From contig NC_085049.1 of assembly GCF_963662255.1 (NCBI RefSeq), positions 29,482,142-29,546,141 on the forward strand: DNA of 64,000 nucleotides. The letters run 5' to 3'. The position numbers were made by a program, and so were the translations under genes. The notes below the pieces were generated by a model. That model made no database searches. It saw only the letters and a list, made by a program, of their open reading frames with translations, and was not told the DNA's origin. This document shows positions 1 through 13,834 of the stretch, piece by piece. This DNA comes from Cinclus cinclus (taxonomy: Eukaryota; Chordata; Aves; Passeriformes; Cinclidae). Positions within the stretch are counted from its first letter, which is position 1. Each line of letters begins with the position of its first letter.

Positions 1-3000
1 GATGGAAAGAGTCCCTGCTTCCCTGGGTTTCATTTGGCTAACAGCTGCCCCACTTGCTTAGGTTCCAGGATAGAAGGAAATTGTCCTTACTGCTGTTTGT
101 GCACTGAATTTTCCTAGTTGTTTGATTATACACCCTTTTCCCTCTCTCCCCAGCATTCACTGTTCCACACACACATATTTCACTGAGCTGTGACTTGCAC
201 AGAGTAGATGAAGTATGGAGCTACTGGGTAGAAATTCCAGCTGGCTGAAGCCACAGAGCCTCATATTGTAGTGAGGGTGTATGATATTGTGGGAAGGACG
301 GAGGGAGCAAAGAAACAGCAGATCAATAGGATGATCTCAAAGCAAAAGGACCTTGGTTTTGTTTCTGTGTTACCTCACAGGGTACTTGTGCCCCTGTTCC
401 ATCATGTCAGTCAGGATTTGGGGAAGAGGGGTATCTGGTGCTTTCCAAAGTGCTCCTAACTCTGATCGAGCAGCTGCTGGGTCTCCACTACCTAGAGGCT
501 GATCTGGAACCTTCCAATGTCAGACACGGCCAAGCTGTCTCAGGTGAATCCTGAAGGAGAAGGTCACACGCTGGCTTTGGATCAGGCAAATGGGGGTTAA
601 GCATCTCGGCTCATGAAATGTCCTAGATTTGTTTGAACAGTACTGAGAAAATTCTCTCTGTTAACAAGACTGTCTGCATTCACCCAGCCACCTTGGGACA
701 GCAAAAGGAGAACAGTGTGCCAGGGTGTTCTGCCAGTGCAGCTGGTGGGGGCTGCTAGCTCTTGTTGTGAGTTCTGCCTTGGAACTTTCCCAGGATTAAA
801 TTGCTGGCGCTCGTTGCATCAGCAATGAGCCAGAGGAAAGTCCAGGTTGTCTCTGCCTTGTGCTGCTTTATTTAGATCACCTGAGCTCCCTCCCTCCAGG
901 TCCTACCTTTTTGGTCTAAAGTTAGAGAATTTGCATATTGCATTTTGCTGTCCTTGCACTCAGTTACTTTGTCCTTCCTTCTGCTGATGCAGGTGAAGGT
1001 TGAAGAGGAGCATGCCACTCTTCATATGGGTCACTTCATGTCATCAGGACCTGTGATGATAAGATGGGGTATTAGAAATAATCTTTCTGCCTTTCAGCTG
1101 CCTATTAAGAAATGTTGGTGTGAGTGTGCATGTTTGGGATTTTGGAAAGAACAGACATGTACTTGTATCCAGACCACCTTAGGGAGGGAGCTCATCACCT
1201 GTGAAAGCCCCAGAGGTTCCAGATTCCCCAACAAACAATTTTTGCCAGTGAGGGCCACCAAAACACCTCCTGAAGCTGGTGAAACAATTAATGTGGATGC
1301 CTACTTGATGGCTGAGTGTCCAGAACAGTCCATCTTGGAGAGGCTAAAGGCTAATGAAATAACTGAGCTTTACCCCTTTTTAATCTCCTTGCAATCCAGA
1401 AGCAGCAGTTTCCAAATCACAGTGGCTAGTTGTACAACTTTCTCCAATTCCAGAATCTTAAGGTCCCAAATTAAATGGATTTACTATAAATGTATTACTG
1501 ACAGCTGCATTTTTTTATGGTCTGATGTCCTTTTTGTACAACCTGTGAGGTGCACATACTGGGACTGATTAAAATGTTGAAATGCTCCTGCTGCCCACCT
1601 CAGAGAATGTCACTTGTCTTTTCCAGACCCAGATTCCTGCAGTCTTTGAAGAGCAGGCTTCAGAAGGAAAAAGTCAATGCACTTATCTTCAAACTACTGT
1701 ATATTAATACAATTTGTACCTATAAGAGGTTTCATCTGCAGCTTCATGTATCTTCCACTTAGAATAACCCAATATACCAAGTTATAATCATGACTTAGTA
1801 AAGAGAAATATTTTCTAGGGTAACCATTACTCCAGACTGCACAACAAGCCTTGACCCTAAGGACTCTTTCTCTCTTGGGAATGGGAGGGAGAAGGGAAGT
1901 GCACTAGGCAGAATCCCAATCCTCAGGGCATTGCTTAATGCACATCCATCTTTGTGTTCACTCCAGTTATAAACAAACAACGAGGTCCAAGTGTGCTTTG
2001 CACTGTTTGGGTCTAAAGGTATTTCCTGGCTGCTTCCAAATGCTGTGTCTGAAGGCATGCAGTCCTTTCCTGGGGAGGAAATCAGGGATAATGGGGGAAC
2101 CAGAAGGCTCAGGCGTGGTGCAGTGCAATTTAGTTAGAGCCCAGTGATTAAACCTTGTGTGCTGGCTCCAGGCTGCTCTTCCATCCTGTCCTGATTGCAG
2201 CCCCGTGGCTGGAGAGTGCTCAGCTTCCTCCACCTGCAGCAGCAAAACCACTTGTGCTGGTTTCAGTCTCACTTATCCTGTTGCTGATTTCATCTTTACA
2301 CCAGCTGATAAACCCAGAGCAAAGATGCAATCCGCAGCCTCCCTGCTTGGGCAGCACAGAGATCTTCCCTGGGGATGTGTAATTGTGTTATTGGAAACAA
2401 GGTGACTTTATCTGAACCTAGCTCACTTTTCAATCTCATTTCTGTTTTGCATACTCTGGGAATGAATCTGTACTCCCTTTCCCGCCCTGGTTTAAAACCT
2501 CTCTGATCCTATTTTAGTAGACTTTTTTCCTAAGCCCCGAATAAAAAAAGGGTTGATTTCTTAGTGTGGAAAAATGCAACACTTTTGCAGCATATTCCCA
2601 AAAGACTCAAAAGAGAAATCCTTTGGTTTGGAAGCTGATTTGAAGAAAGGTGATAGAATAAAAACTAGTACTATTTAATAAATAAAATAGTGACTAAAGT
2701 ATTAGGAAACATTCTAATTGTGAAGCTGCCTGACTTGGAGAAGAAACTTGGAAATCAAATAGTGTAAGCTCCATCTGTAGAAGGTAAGCATAATAGAAGT
2801 ATTGCAGAGGAGAATGTGCTCCAGAGCCCAGCCCTGTTTCTTCAATTGCCACTGTTACAATTATTCCCATTTTCCTGTCTGGGCTATTGGTAGCTTTGCT
2901 CCTGCCATAATAAGATGTGTCTCTGTGTGGTATTAACCATCAAATGAGAAAATGGGGGTTCCTTCAGGGCCAGGGGTGAGAAAATGAGTAAATCTCTTCT

Positions 3001-6000
3001 TTGTTTCTGTGATCATCTCTGAAGGCATTTTACCTCCCCTTGCTCTGCCTTGTTCTACCCTACTCTTTGTCAACAATAGGAAGAGAAATCTAAGTTTTAT
3101 ATATAGCACTTGTGGGGCCTCTGTGCTCAGCAGCACATTCTGTTGTGGTTTTGGGGCTGGAAAACAATTGTTAATGCGGTGTTGTGGCATTTTTTTCAAT
3201 CCTTGGCAAACAGTTATTACCGGCAAAAAATCAAATTTAAGTGAACTCTGAAGATCTTGGGTCATAATGAGTGTAATGCCTGTGCTGAAATATAAGGCAC
3301 ACTGTGCCTAAATTGATTAGACATACTAAGAAATTGTCCTAATGAGGCTGGGGCTTAGTAAGTTTTTATCATGAGACCTAAGAGTCTTCTTGGCTCTTGA
3401 TCATATGCATATGGTGCTGAGTGTTCACAACATTTTGTCTGGCCTCCAGAGTGATCTTTTTAAAGCACACAGGTAGTATTGCTGATTTAAAGTTCAACGA
3501 GCCTATATCAGGGGGTCTGCGCAAGGCAAGTGTCATTATTTGATTCCAAGGAATCTGAAATTTTGGAGGATCTTGCCCCAGCTCTGAATAAAGCTCCATC
3601 TGTAAGATTGCAGCAGTTGTCTATGGCTCTAAATCTCACCAGCCTTGGACTGAACATAACTCCAATTTATTGGATGTACATATGTGTTTCACATACTTGG
3701 CACAGTGCTGCAGATCTTGCTGAACTATGACATCAAGGTGTTTGAAAAAGTATTAGCCTTTAATATTAATTAATCAGTTCAGATGTGTCATATGACTGAG
3801 GGAAGAACAATTATTGATAATTAGAAATTAGATTATGAAAATTACATAAACTGGATTTTTAAAGTGCTTAGGCAATAAAATATAGGTAAGATATTAATTA
3901 ACAGTGAAATGCTGGACTGGGCTCTGCTCTCAATTCATAACTCCACTCTAGTTTCTAAAAAAATCATACTTGTGAGAAAATGATGTGAGGGAATAGAGGC
4001 TTAAGGGCTCATGCATCCAATTTCACTGCACACATGTCATTAATAAACTGTGAAGCAGTGAATTGCAGTGATATGAATACCTGAGAGCAACCTTCTCCTC
4101 ACTATGACACCAAGGCACTTGAAATTCCCCAGAATGCTCTGACAATGGCCTCAAGGTGAAGGCAGGATGAAGCTGATGAAGGTTATATTTAGCCCAGGTC
4201 CTTGACTCCAGGACTCCTCCTCTGCTGGTGCAGCTGGACCCATCTCCAATGACCTTCAATTCACATTATAAAATGGATCTAGTTTTTGGTACCCTTGTAA
4301 ATAGGAATTGGGTGTGGAAGGATTCTGGAGTGCTGCAATGGATATTGCTTGCACGCTTAGTCTAATCTACATATCTTGCTAAATCCCATGATTTTACCTT
4401 GAGTCTCACAGTAGTTGATTATTTTGTGATAGCCCAGTCCTCTGCAGTTCCATTGCTTTCAGCTTTAGTTTTAAAGATGTTAACATTACAGCCTGCATAG
4501 TTTTTGTAGTCTGAAAAGGTGTAGTAAAGCCTCAGAAATTATAAATCAAAGAAAAACATCTATAAACACAGTTCTGCTGTTCTTATTTGGCCCTTTTAAG
4601 GCAAATTCAGGATTTGTGTATTTAAGTGCTGTTTGTTATAGTATGTCCTGGTTTGAAACAGAATCAGAGTTCTTAGAAAAAAGATAATTTGGAAAGACCA
4701 ACCAGCAGTATACAATAAAGTGCAAAATGGAGTGTGGAAGAAGTAATTTATGATTTACCCTGAAATTTGTTTGAAAAGGAACAAAACATGGGACATGTTA
4801 CAAGGCATGTTAGTTTGTTTATCCTTCTTATCTATTAATCATGCTGCTGGATGCAGTGCTGCTGAAAACTGTAGGACCTGTCCTGGGTTTTGGTGTTTTT
4901 TTTTTAATAAAGTCAGCCTTTGGGAGGGAACTGAAGTGTAGATATCCTAAAGGCATCTCTCCTCTCTAGATGCTGTCACTTAAAGTAGACTGGCAGGACC
5001 GTGTTGTTTCTCTCACCCTGAGACAGTGCATTGCACATATTGCTCCTCATTTTACATTACCAAAGACTAAAAAGTCTTCTCGGCTGTCCCCAAAACCGCC
5101 AAATGGAGGTCTTATAACCATGCTCAGTTAAACTGGAATGACTGAGTAATGTATGTTTCTCAAATTAAGTGAAATGAGGAGGCCAAACTCTTCATGCTGT
5201 GTTGTTTCTGCATTATTCATCTCATTCTGTGCTGTCCCCCACTGGAAGGGAAGGATGAGTGCCATAAGTGGGACCTGATCCTGGGAAATTACTACCAATA
5301 TTCAAGGTACACCATGACCAGGCTTGCATGAGTTTCTTTAGACCTGCTTCCTAGTCTGTGCATTCTAAAACGTTCCTGGGATTATATAAATCTGATGGCT
5401 TGTCATTCATGGCAGAGCAGAGCTGCAGCAGATGCGCTCCTGCCTGCCTCTCTTGGGATCCTGCTGGAAGAGAGAGAGTCTTGCTGTGTTTGCCTGCACT
5501 GCTCCTGCTCACTCCTTCCACCCAGGCTTGCTGGTGTGTGCTGGCAGCCTGACCTGTTTGTTCATGTCAGGAGAATCAAGCAGAGAGCAGCTCTAGATGA
5601 ATTTGGGCTCTCAAACTTCTTCATGCAAACTACAAGGACCATGGGTGATGGTGACCAACTGTGCTGCTTCCTTTTGCCTACACCTTTATAGGGAGAGGAG
5701 GGAATTGGAAGAGCTGGTTGTGCTGGCTGTGATGGCAGACAGGTGAATTGGGTATTGTGCAAAGCCTCCAAAATGCAGTGGGTCTTTCTATCCATAACTG
5801 GTCTCCTTTCTTGACTGCTCTTTCCGCATCCTAATAAGTAAATCCAGATTGGTTACACTAATAAAAGTCCACCAGAAGCCCAAAGCCTACAGTCATGAAA
5901 ATTTACTTCTCCTTTCAGTGTACCAAGATATAAGCAAATAATTAGGTGTTTAATGTTTTGGTAGAGCCACACAGAAAAATAATATTCGTAAATTTCCCAG

Positions 6001-6790
6001 CACCAAAATCAAATGGAACCCACTTAATTACTAACAAGTAAACAATGATTCTTCCTCCTTAAAATACCCAAACACTCTCATAATTAGCTAATTAAACTAC
6101 CACATAAATGATTATTCAATATAAAAGAGCGACAGAGAGGCGGGCAGAGGAGGAAAAGCAGTGAAATCATTACCCACAGACACATTTCTTTCACCAAGGA
6201 AGCCAGTGAATGGTTACAGGAGAGATGATGAGTAGAAAATAATAGGAAGAGCAATCAATAATTAACTTGCCAATATCTGCAGCTTAAAGCCAGCCAGTGT
6301 GTTTGTTTTGCCCAGAGAAGACCACATGTGAGAAGATACTCACATGTTTCTCAGCACTTTTCATTTTCTGCAGTAGAAGAGTTGCCCTAATTCAATGCTG
6401 CTCAATGACCTCTGTAAACCATCACTGTGACTGATGAGCTTTTGTTCATGGTAGCCCAGGATAGAAGAAGTACCCAGATTTCCCCTCTCTCCTTATTGAA
6501 ACTTGAGAAATCCGAGAGGTTCCGAAAGACCTGAATGTTTTGGTTAGAGAGGCCAATTAGAGAACTAGAATCTGATATCTCTTCTGTAAATTGGTAAGAA
6601 TTGGATGTTTTTTTTAATAAAGGTCCTCTCTCCTTGGTGATTGGGTGTCAATGCTGACTTTTTGTTGATACTGCTGCTAACATCCATGCAAAACAGCAAA
6701 CTCCTGCTGGGGTGTAATTTCATGTAGACAAGTTCATTCAGGTAATGTTAACAGACCTGAACAAAAGTGTTTTGTAAGGAGCCCCACTGG

Positions 6791-6792
<2 letters not shown>

Positions 6793-6824
<32 letters not shown>
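6793..6824. repeat. Poly(A) homopolymer, 32 bp
   Basis: This is an uninterrupted run of 32 A residues lying 5 bp before the 3' terminus of a minus-strand CR1 element. CR1 elements normally end in short octamer repeats rather than poly(A). In the element's own orientation this run would be poly(T), so it is not a normal tail. It may be slippage expansion or a remnant of another insertion. Confidence 0.9.
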
Positions 6825-6827
<3 letters not shown>

Positions 6828-6828
6828 C

Positions 6829-7130
6829 TAGAATGGAATGGTTTAGTTGTAAGCCTAAATCCCCCCCCGCAATGGGCAGGGAAACCTTCTACTAGACTGG
6901 ACTGTTCAGAGTCCCATTCAGCCTCTACTTGAACACTTCCAAGGATGGGGCATTCACAGTTTCTTGAGGAAATCAGTGTCTCACCACCAACATGGTAAAG
7001 AATTTCTTCAAATATCTAATCTAAACCTGCCCTCTTTTAGTTTAAAGCCATGAACACTTGTCCTGTCACTACATGCTCTTGTAAAAAGACCCTCTCCAGT
7101 GCTCTTGAAGACCCATGTTGTGTAGGTTGA
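6829..7130 (-). mobile_element. CR1 LINE, 3' fragment (minus strand)
   Basis: The + strand reads as the reverse complement of the 3' end of avian CR1. Diagnostic blocks in order are aatgggcaggg, an active-copy-like tagactgg stretch, gaacacttccaaggatgggg, aaagaatttcttcaaatatc, ctgccctcttttagtttaaa and cttgtcctgtcactacatg. The order and spacing follow the consensus as I know it, with one internal deletion near 6965-6980. Only about 300 bp remain of a roughly 4.5-kb element, which is the usual 5' truncation. It has no coding capacity. It is the best evidence that the host is a bird. Confidence 0.88.
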
Positions 7131-7930
7131 ATTTATATTTCCAAAAGCATACCGGAGGTAATTGACATTCTTTAATTTCTGCATCTTTTCAGTGTTTCCC
7201 TTGTCACTTTTCCCCTGCCCTTGTCATTCTTGTGCCTGGACCTTGTCTTTCAGTTTCAAGGCAGTAGAGTTCCTCTTTCCCTGCAGTGATCAGGTCGAGG
7301 GGATTTCAGTCTTCCTTCAATAATCTGCCTCACACAGCAAATACCCTACATAGATATTCTGATTATTTATGTTTGGGTTATTTTTTGCCTTTAGTTTTTT
7401 TGGTTGAATAACAGTTAAAAAGCAGCAGGACTAAAAAGGCTATTTGTAGCCAGGGAAGGAAAAAAAGTTGGAAATACTGTTCAATAGGATGAAAAATGAA
7501 GTTGCCTACTGGGTTATAGAGACAAATGTCCTTTGGTAATTGTATGAGTCAGATTAATTATTTTCCAATGTTGTAAATCAGTATGCTTAAATCTTTTTTA
7601 CTTTAGCAGATTGGCAGACAACACAGATCTGAAGGTTTTCCTTTCTCCTTTATACCTAAACAATTTTTATAAGGCTCTTTTGTATTTTGGTATCGGAGAC
7701 ACTGTTTTTACAATCACTTGCGATGTAATAAAGTGGTAACATTTCTGAACAAGCATTGCAGAGCTGAGGTATGAGCTTTGTGCCCTTCAGATTCTGTTTT
7801 CAGGGAGAACTGTGTGCAGTGTTGGGGCCTTGATAACTTGAACTGGGCAATAAATTGAAGTGATATCTTAATTGCTCTGTGTTTTAGGTTTTCTGCCACG
7901 TCACTGAGATGTTTGTGGAAGGGGAGGTTT

Positions 7931-8064
7931 TGTTCAGAGGTTACTGAACAAGGAAACTGATGGGTGGCTAAGGGTATAAAGAGAGGAAAAATACAAATGA
8001 AGCCTAGGGATCCCTGAAGAATTGGTCAGTCATGCTCAGAGCACCCAGCAAGAAGCAGCTTCTG
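7931..8064 (+). repeat. Local direct duplication, copy 1
   Basis: This sequence is repeated in the same orientation about 600 bp downstream at 8526-8681. Shared blocks include ttaca/tgaacaagraaact-like sequence, tggctaa, aaatgaagcctaggga, gaattg.tcagt and the near-identical end agcacccagcaagaagcagc. Compared with copy 2 it lacks about 20 bp after the aagcctaggga block. It looks like a segmental duplication or two copies of an unnamed interspersed repeat. No coding frame is shared. Confidence 0.8.
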
Positions 8065-8525
8065 GGCAGACAGGTGAATAACTGGTCTGAAGACCAAGTG
8101 GACTGATTTTGGACAGCTCCTGGCAATTAGACATGAAGGGGAATTGAAAAGAGTAAGATGCATATCTGCCAGAAAGAATTAATTGTAAAAAATTTGCATG
8201 CAAAGTACAAAAGTTCTTGCTTAGGTGGAAAAGACAAGCCTCTATCTTTTTGCATTAAGCACTGTGACAGCTGCTGAATTAGCTCAGGAAATGTTGGTAG
8301 ATGCTTTGATACATACAGGAAGCCCAAAATTTGGATGGGTGGCTTTTAAAATATTGGCTCTAATTCACTGCTGTGCCCTTTGCAGGAGTAACAAAAACAT
8401 GGAGAATGTGGCTGTGGGATTTTGGGGTTTTCTGGGAATTGCTAGGGAGTAATTTTGACCATAATACAGGTTAGAAGTTTAGCAGCTCTTGCCTCTAAAG
8501 GTCTGGACCAGCAGCTGGGAATTTT

Positions 8526-8681
8526 TGTTCAAAGGCTACTTAACAAGAAAACTGTTTAGTGGCTAAAATGGTAAATAAAGAGGGAAAACAGAAATGAAGC
8601 CTAGGGAGAGGGACTAGACATGAAGGAACCCTGCAGAATTGATCAGTCTTGCCCAGAGCACCCAGCAAGAAGCAGCTTCTG
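8526..8681 (+). repeat. Local direct duplication, copy 2
   Basis: This is the second copy of the element at 7931-8064. It carries the extra gagggactagacatgaagg segment missing from copy 1. A related string (tagacatgaagggg) occurs separately at about 8128, downstream of copy 1, which suggests the copies were rearranged after duplication. Identity by eye is roughly 80 percent, so the event is old. Confidence 0.8.
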
Positions 8682-11600
8682 GTGCTGTCCTGTTTGGATT
8701 TCTCATGCCTCATTGTCAGCTTCTGCTGACTCCCAAGGAACACATTTTTCTAGTAAGCTTCCAATGAAGAAAAACTAGCCTAGGGATTAAAAGCATTGTT
8801 GCTATTGGGTGCTTAAAATGTTTTATCAGAAGCTTGGGAGCACTGTCAGAGTGTGACAGAAGTTAAAACAAAAAGTATCTAAATAGGGGTGGTAGAGTGG
8901 GATGAAAATGGGAGAAGTCGCAGGTAGGAGGGCAAGAGACAAAAGCCATCAAGTGCAAGGAAGAAAAACAAAGGGCAGTCAAAGTAACAAGCAATTAATT
9001 TGTAAAACAGTTTCCAAATTAAGCTCTATTTCTGTGACCATGCTTGCTGCAGTGCTCCGTGTTGTCCTGTATCCACGATGAGGATTCCTGGAGACAGCAA
9101 AGCATCTCCCTAAAATAGGCATCTGTCCTGTGTGTGCTGCAGAATGCCATTGTCCTCTCTCCTGCAAAGCTGCCTAGACTCAGTCCCTGTGGTAAATTGC
9201 CTTCAGGCCTTTCAAAAACACATTCAGCTGTCAAGTGCCTCCAGAAGAAGCCAGCCAAATAGATGTTTTTATTATCATTATTATTATTTTGCATATTCAT
9301 TACCTTTTCTAAGTACTCTGAATTCAAATATCCTTGCTTATATTGAGCACATCTTATTTTTCTTCCCTTCTTCCATCTTATCTATGTAGCTTTGATATTC
9401 CTGGGTAAGCTTCACAGCCAAGTAATCTCTTTTAGTTATTGTTTTTACCCATAAAAAAGGATACTCGCTCTTTAGAGGGGAATCCTCTGGCTGAATTGTT
9501 TTTACCACCATTCATGGCCCACCACTAAACAAGGTGCTGTGATCCTCTGTTTCACCTAGAGACAGCTTGGCTTCTTTATGTGTGCTCTTTTGAAAGCTGT
9601 CTGATGTGCTGACTGGGAGTTAATGCTGCAATGAGAGAAGGAGAGGAGAAAAAAACATATTTTTTCTATGTAAGATGTCCTTTTCTTATTCTTAAGTGAT
9701 TAGAGGCAGATGTCAACACTTCAAAATAGGCAGCAAAAGTCATTATTTTGTGCACAGATGGCTTTCCTCATGTACTGAAGGAGTTTTAGGGGCATTTGGC
9801 AGTTAGGTATTTATGAGAAAAATCTGAGGTATAGAAAAGTTGGCTGCTTTTAGGGTAAAACCAGACATTCACCCTGAAAAGAAAGGTACCTTGAGCTTAG
9901 ATTGATATAATTGAGGGAAGACCTGCAAGCAGCCCAACAAAAAAAAAACAAAAAAAAAGAATGTGAATTCTTTCTCCCCCTGCCCTGGAAGTCTGTTTCT
10001 CATCGTGCTTTGGTTTATCTTTTCTTTCTCCCTCTTTATTTGCCTGTATCATTTTTGTTTATCATTCTCTGTCCATTCTAGTTTTAACATCCCAAGTTAA
10101 CACAGCACAATGTAAATGCCATGCACAGCTCTCTTACCTAGTAAACAAGTGTACATGTTAGATATTAGAACATGATTAAGCAATTCTGAACACATCCTGT
10201 GTCCTAGATCCTGTATGACTCATATGTCATGGCAGTTAATCAGCTCTAATTGTGTAAAGCAGGAAAAAAGGATAAAACCAAAAAAGAGGGGGCTAGTTTG
10301 ATTTTTGTTTCCTTCTTTTTTTTTTTAAATAGTACAGGAATTCTTTTCCATTAATAAAAGAAAGGAGATTTTTGTGTTGCCTCCATTTAAAGATCTGGGA
10401 ATGCTCTGTGTGTTCCTTGTGGCTAAATTGGGAGTATACAGAGGGATTAAGCAACTCTCCACAGGAATGCAGGCATGCTGAGCAGAGATACAGATTTTAA
10501 ATGAGGCAAAGAGCTCAGGGTACAAAGTAAAGAAAGCCTCACCAGTCAAATAAAAAGTGCAGAACATGGGAATTTCTCTAATCGAGGTAGACCTTATTTA
10601 TCTAGCAGAAATTAGTCAAAACAGAGAGTGAGGCTTCTAATTCATGAGGGGGAAACTGTTGGGATGTTAATATCACATCATATTAAAATTTTTTGAATGG
10701 AAAGTTTCCTAAGGAGACTTGGGATTTTGGGTTACGGAGCATTACAGATGATGCAGTGCATTTTCAGAGGTGGGAAAATTCAGAGGCTAGATATAAGACA
10801 GAAATATATCCATTAAAATATATTGATGTTCATAGGCTTGCATACGAGAGCAGTTCTTTTTTTCCTACTAAATGGCCTGAAGTTCAGAGAGAGAAAATAA
10901 AAGATTAATAGTACCTCTTATTCTTGATTTCTTTTTTTCCTAAACACCAGCATATTCTTAAACAGTTAAGAATAACTGCTACAGCTGCAGTGTTTCTCTC
11001 AGAAATTACTGCCTGGTAAAATGCAGACCTATAAAAATTATTTTAGAGAGCTGTAAAGCCCCTCTTGGGAGAGCACAGAGTAGAAGTCCCGGTGAAGGGA
11101 AGGGTATTGTGGGCACATCTGAGGCTGGAACAACCACATCCCTCCTTCTGGGTCTCCACCAGTGCACATCCCTCCTTTGGAAAGGGCTCCACCAGAATTT
11201 CTGTTTATTAGAGCTCCGATCTCCCTCCTTGAGAAGGGCTTCCTTGCTCACACTGCAATGCTCTAGAGCAGCACCCCAAGTGTACCAGCAGGGATTTCTA
11301 GGGAGTGTGGTGAGTTTACAGGAGGGAAGAATGATTACTGTCAATAAAAAGTCAATATTCTCTCTTTTTAGTTATGACCTGTTCAGAATTTGATCTGGAA
11401 CCTCCATTTTCATCAATCTACCCACAGCATGAATTGTCGATTGCCTTACAGGAGGAGTGCTGTTGCAGTGAGCTGTACTGTTCCTCTTTTACAAGACACC
11501 CCTAGAGATGTACCCCTTGTTGTGCACTTACTAGGTGCACCATCTTGCTAGATAATTGGTTTTTATTCTGTGTTTTGAAGAGAATTCTGCATTGCTCTGT

Positions 11601-13834
11601 TGCATTCCTGGAGAGTTCATCCTGTCAGCTACTGTTTTACTTGAAGTAAATCATGATTTTGTGAGGGAAGTTTTGGTCCTGCAGAGAAAAGAAAGGATGG
11701 CAACTGATAGGAGAAGCAGCAGGTTGGTGCACAGGGTGTAACTCATCTTCACTGGCGTCCTGGCAGCTGGTCCAAGTCAGGGTTTATAGAGAGTAGGAGA
11801 ATTGTGATGTGCAGATAAATATTGCAACTACTCTCTGGTAAGTGCAGCCTGTCTGTACTGTGCAAAGCAGCCTCTGCATCCCAGTCAGCAATCAACTGTG
11901 GGATGGACAGATAAAACTGAGCTTTTAGCAATTGAAAGTCCCTACCAGCTGCAATGCAATGAATTCACCATGCTGTGATGCACCGTATCCTCCCTGTAAG
12001 CGTGTCGCAGCAAAAGGCTGCTGGACTGTTTTTTCGATAACTTATTGTTCAGACTATTTCCTGCTGAGAGAGAATTTTGGTACTTCAGGTCCCCACTGGC
12101 ACTGCACTTGCTTTTGTGAGGTCCTGGTGTAATTTTGATGTTACAGTGCAAATGTCACCAAATAAAAGATGTGTTCCTTGGGCACTATGCGTTAATTTGC
12201 AAAAGTGAGCCGCAAAAACATCCTTCTGGATAAAGAAGTTTCCTTGGCCTCTCCCAAACATTGTCTGATACGTACACCATACCTATGGTTTGGAATAGCA
12301 AAGTATCCCCCTAGGATTCCATCATCCCCCTCCTGATTTTCTCATGAAGTTTCCAATCAGGTAGGTCCAATTTCCAAACTTTTCTCTCGGTATTGAACAG
12401 CTTTTGTTTTGGAGATGGAGATCCAGAAGTCTTCCCTTTCAGTTGAACCTCTGGAATTCCCTGTATACAAAAAGAAAAGTGGAGTGCAAAACAAAGCAAC
12501 CAAAGAGACAAAAGGTTAGAGATGGCAGAAAACATGAGGCAGCAGGTGGAGTCTAAGCAACATAGAGGGGAAGAGACAGCAACATCTCAGTTTTCATCCA
12601 CCAGGAATTAATCAGATTTCTAAACATTTAGACAAGGTCTTTTCATGCTTGTCAGAGGTTTGTCTTCTGTAAATTGCTATTAGCTTGTTAGCTGGTTAAG
12701 TCAGTCAAGTCACTGCGCCAAGCGCCTATCCCTAGAGGCATCGTCATTCCAATTAGTCAACAAAACACTTGGTGTCTCTGGGAGAAAAAAAAAAAAAGGG
12801 AGTAAAATCAGGCTCTCATTATCCTAAAATGGGTACTTACCAATTTTAAGACCTCCAACATTCAAGTACCTTCATCCTATGTATTTCTCAATTTTCCCAT
12901 TTGTGAAATACAGACAGTTTTTCTTGCTCATGGGGTGTGGTTTATATTTTAATTCATTCATTGCTGTCTGTGGAGTCTTATTGCAACCTTTGGAAGAAGG
13001 AGACAGTATTTATTCAAACTGGTTGTATTTCTGCTTTGAAGACTTCTTTGATCTATGGAAATCAGCAGGTTCAGTGGTCTATGCCAAATTCTGAATCTTT
13101 CTCTGCTGCTTGTAACAAGGAAAGTCCAGCATTGCTCCAGAGACATAAGGAGTTCAGCAATCCATTAATCCCCACATTTCTCTAAGTCTAGGATTAATTA
13201 CAAATATGCTCAGCAAATCTCATAGATTTCTGCTGCAGGGGCTCTGTGGACCCAAGGCAAAAGAGATCAAAAGAAGACTAAATATTCACAAGGTCATGTT
13301 CCTGAATGCCCTTCAGAACCAGATCCACTGAGGAAGAGAAACTCCTGTTATAAATATCACCAGCCTAGATGAGAATCAGTCAGAATGATGGTGCTTGAGA
13401 GGCCTTTCTGGGAGGGGGAAATCCCTGCTCGTAATGGGCTCTGCAGTGTAATCTTTGAAAACCCCAAAACTGCAACACAAGAACAGAAAACCTCACTTCA
13501 TCCCAGTGCAATTACAGTGACATTTCCAAACTGATCAGCCCTGGGGAGAAGCCCGAATTCTGTTCCCTCAGGAGAGACATTGAGCTCCTTTTTCAAATGG
13601 TGACACATGGAGGCATTCCTTGAAATCCCAAATGACTAATAGATTTCTTGCCTAGATCTGCCTTAGCTTCATGGGTGTAAGAAATATTTTGAAAAGCTTT
13701 TTGCTCGTGAATAGCAAAGGACTGTACCCTGGAGTATTTCTGTCCAAGCCCAACAGATTGCTACCTCCCAAGGAGAAAAATCTGTCTGGATCTTGAGGCC
13801 GTGGACATCTATTAGAGCCTCAGGAGTACAAAAG

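Noticed and set aside
945..1568. 207-codon open frame on the + strand, the longest in the window
   Set aside because: It has no recognisable domain, its composition is that of random intronic sequence, and no promoter or splice context supports it. It lies within CACNA1C intron 3.
4644..4665. Start resembling the avian ERV LTR terminus tgtcctggttt
   Set aside because: Only about 11 bp match before the similarity ends. No second LTR, primer site or clear terminal ca was found at a plausible distance.
6117..6126. TATA-like string (aatataaaag) as a promoter
   Set aside because: There is no transcript evidence, initiator or downstream open frame, and such strings are frequent in AT-rich introns.
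11797..11850. Perfect gtaagt donor near 11840 as an exon end
   Set aside because: The nearest upstream acceptor leaves only about 23 bp with a poor pyrimidine tract, so a real exon is unlikely.
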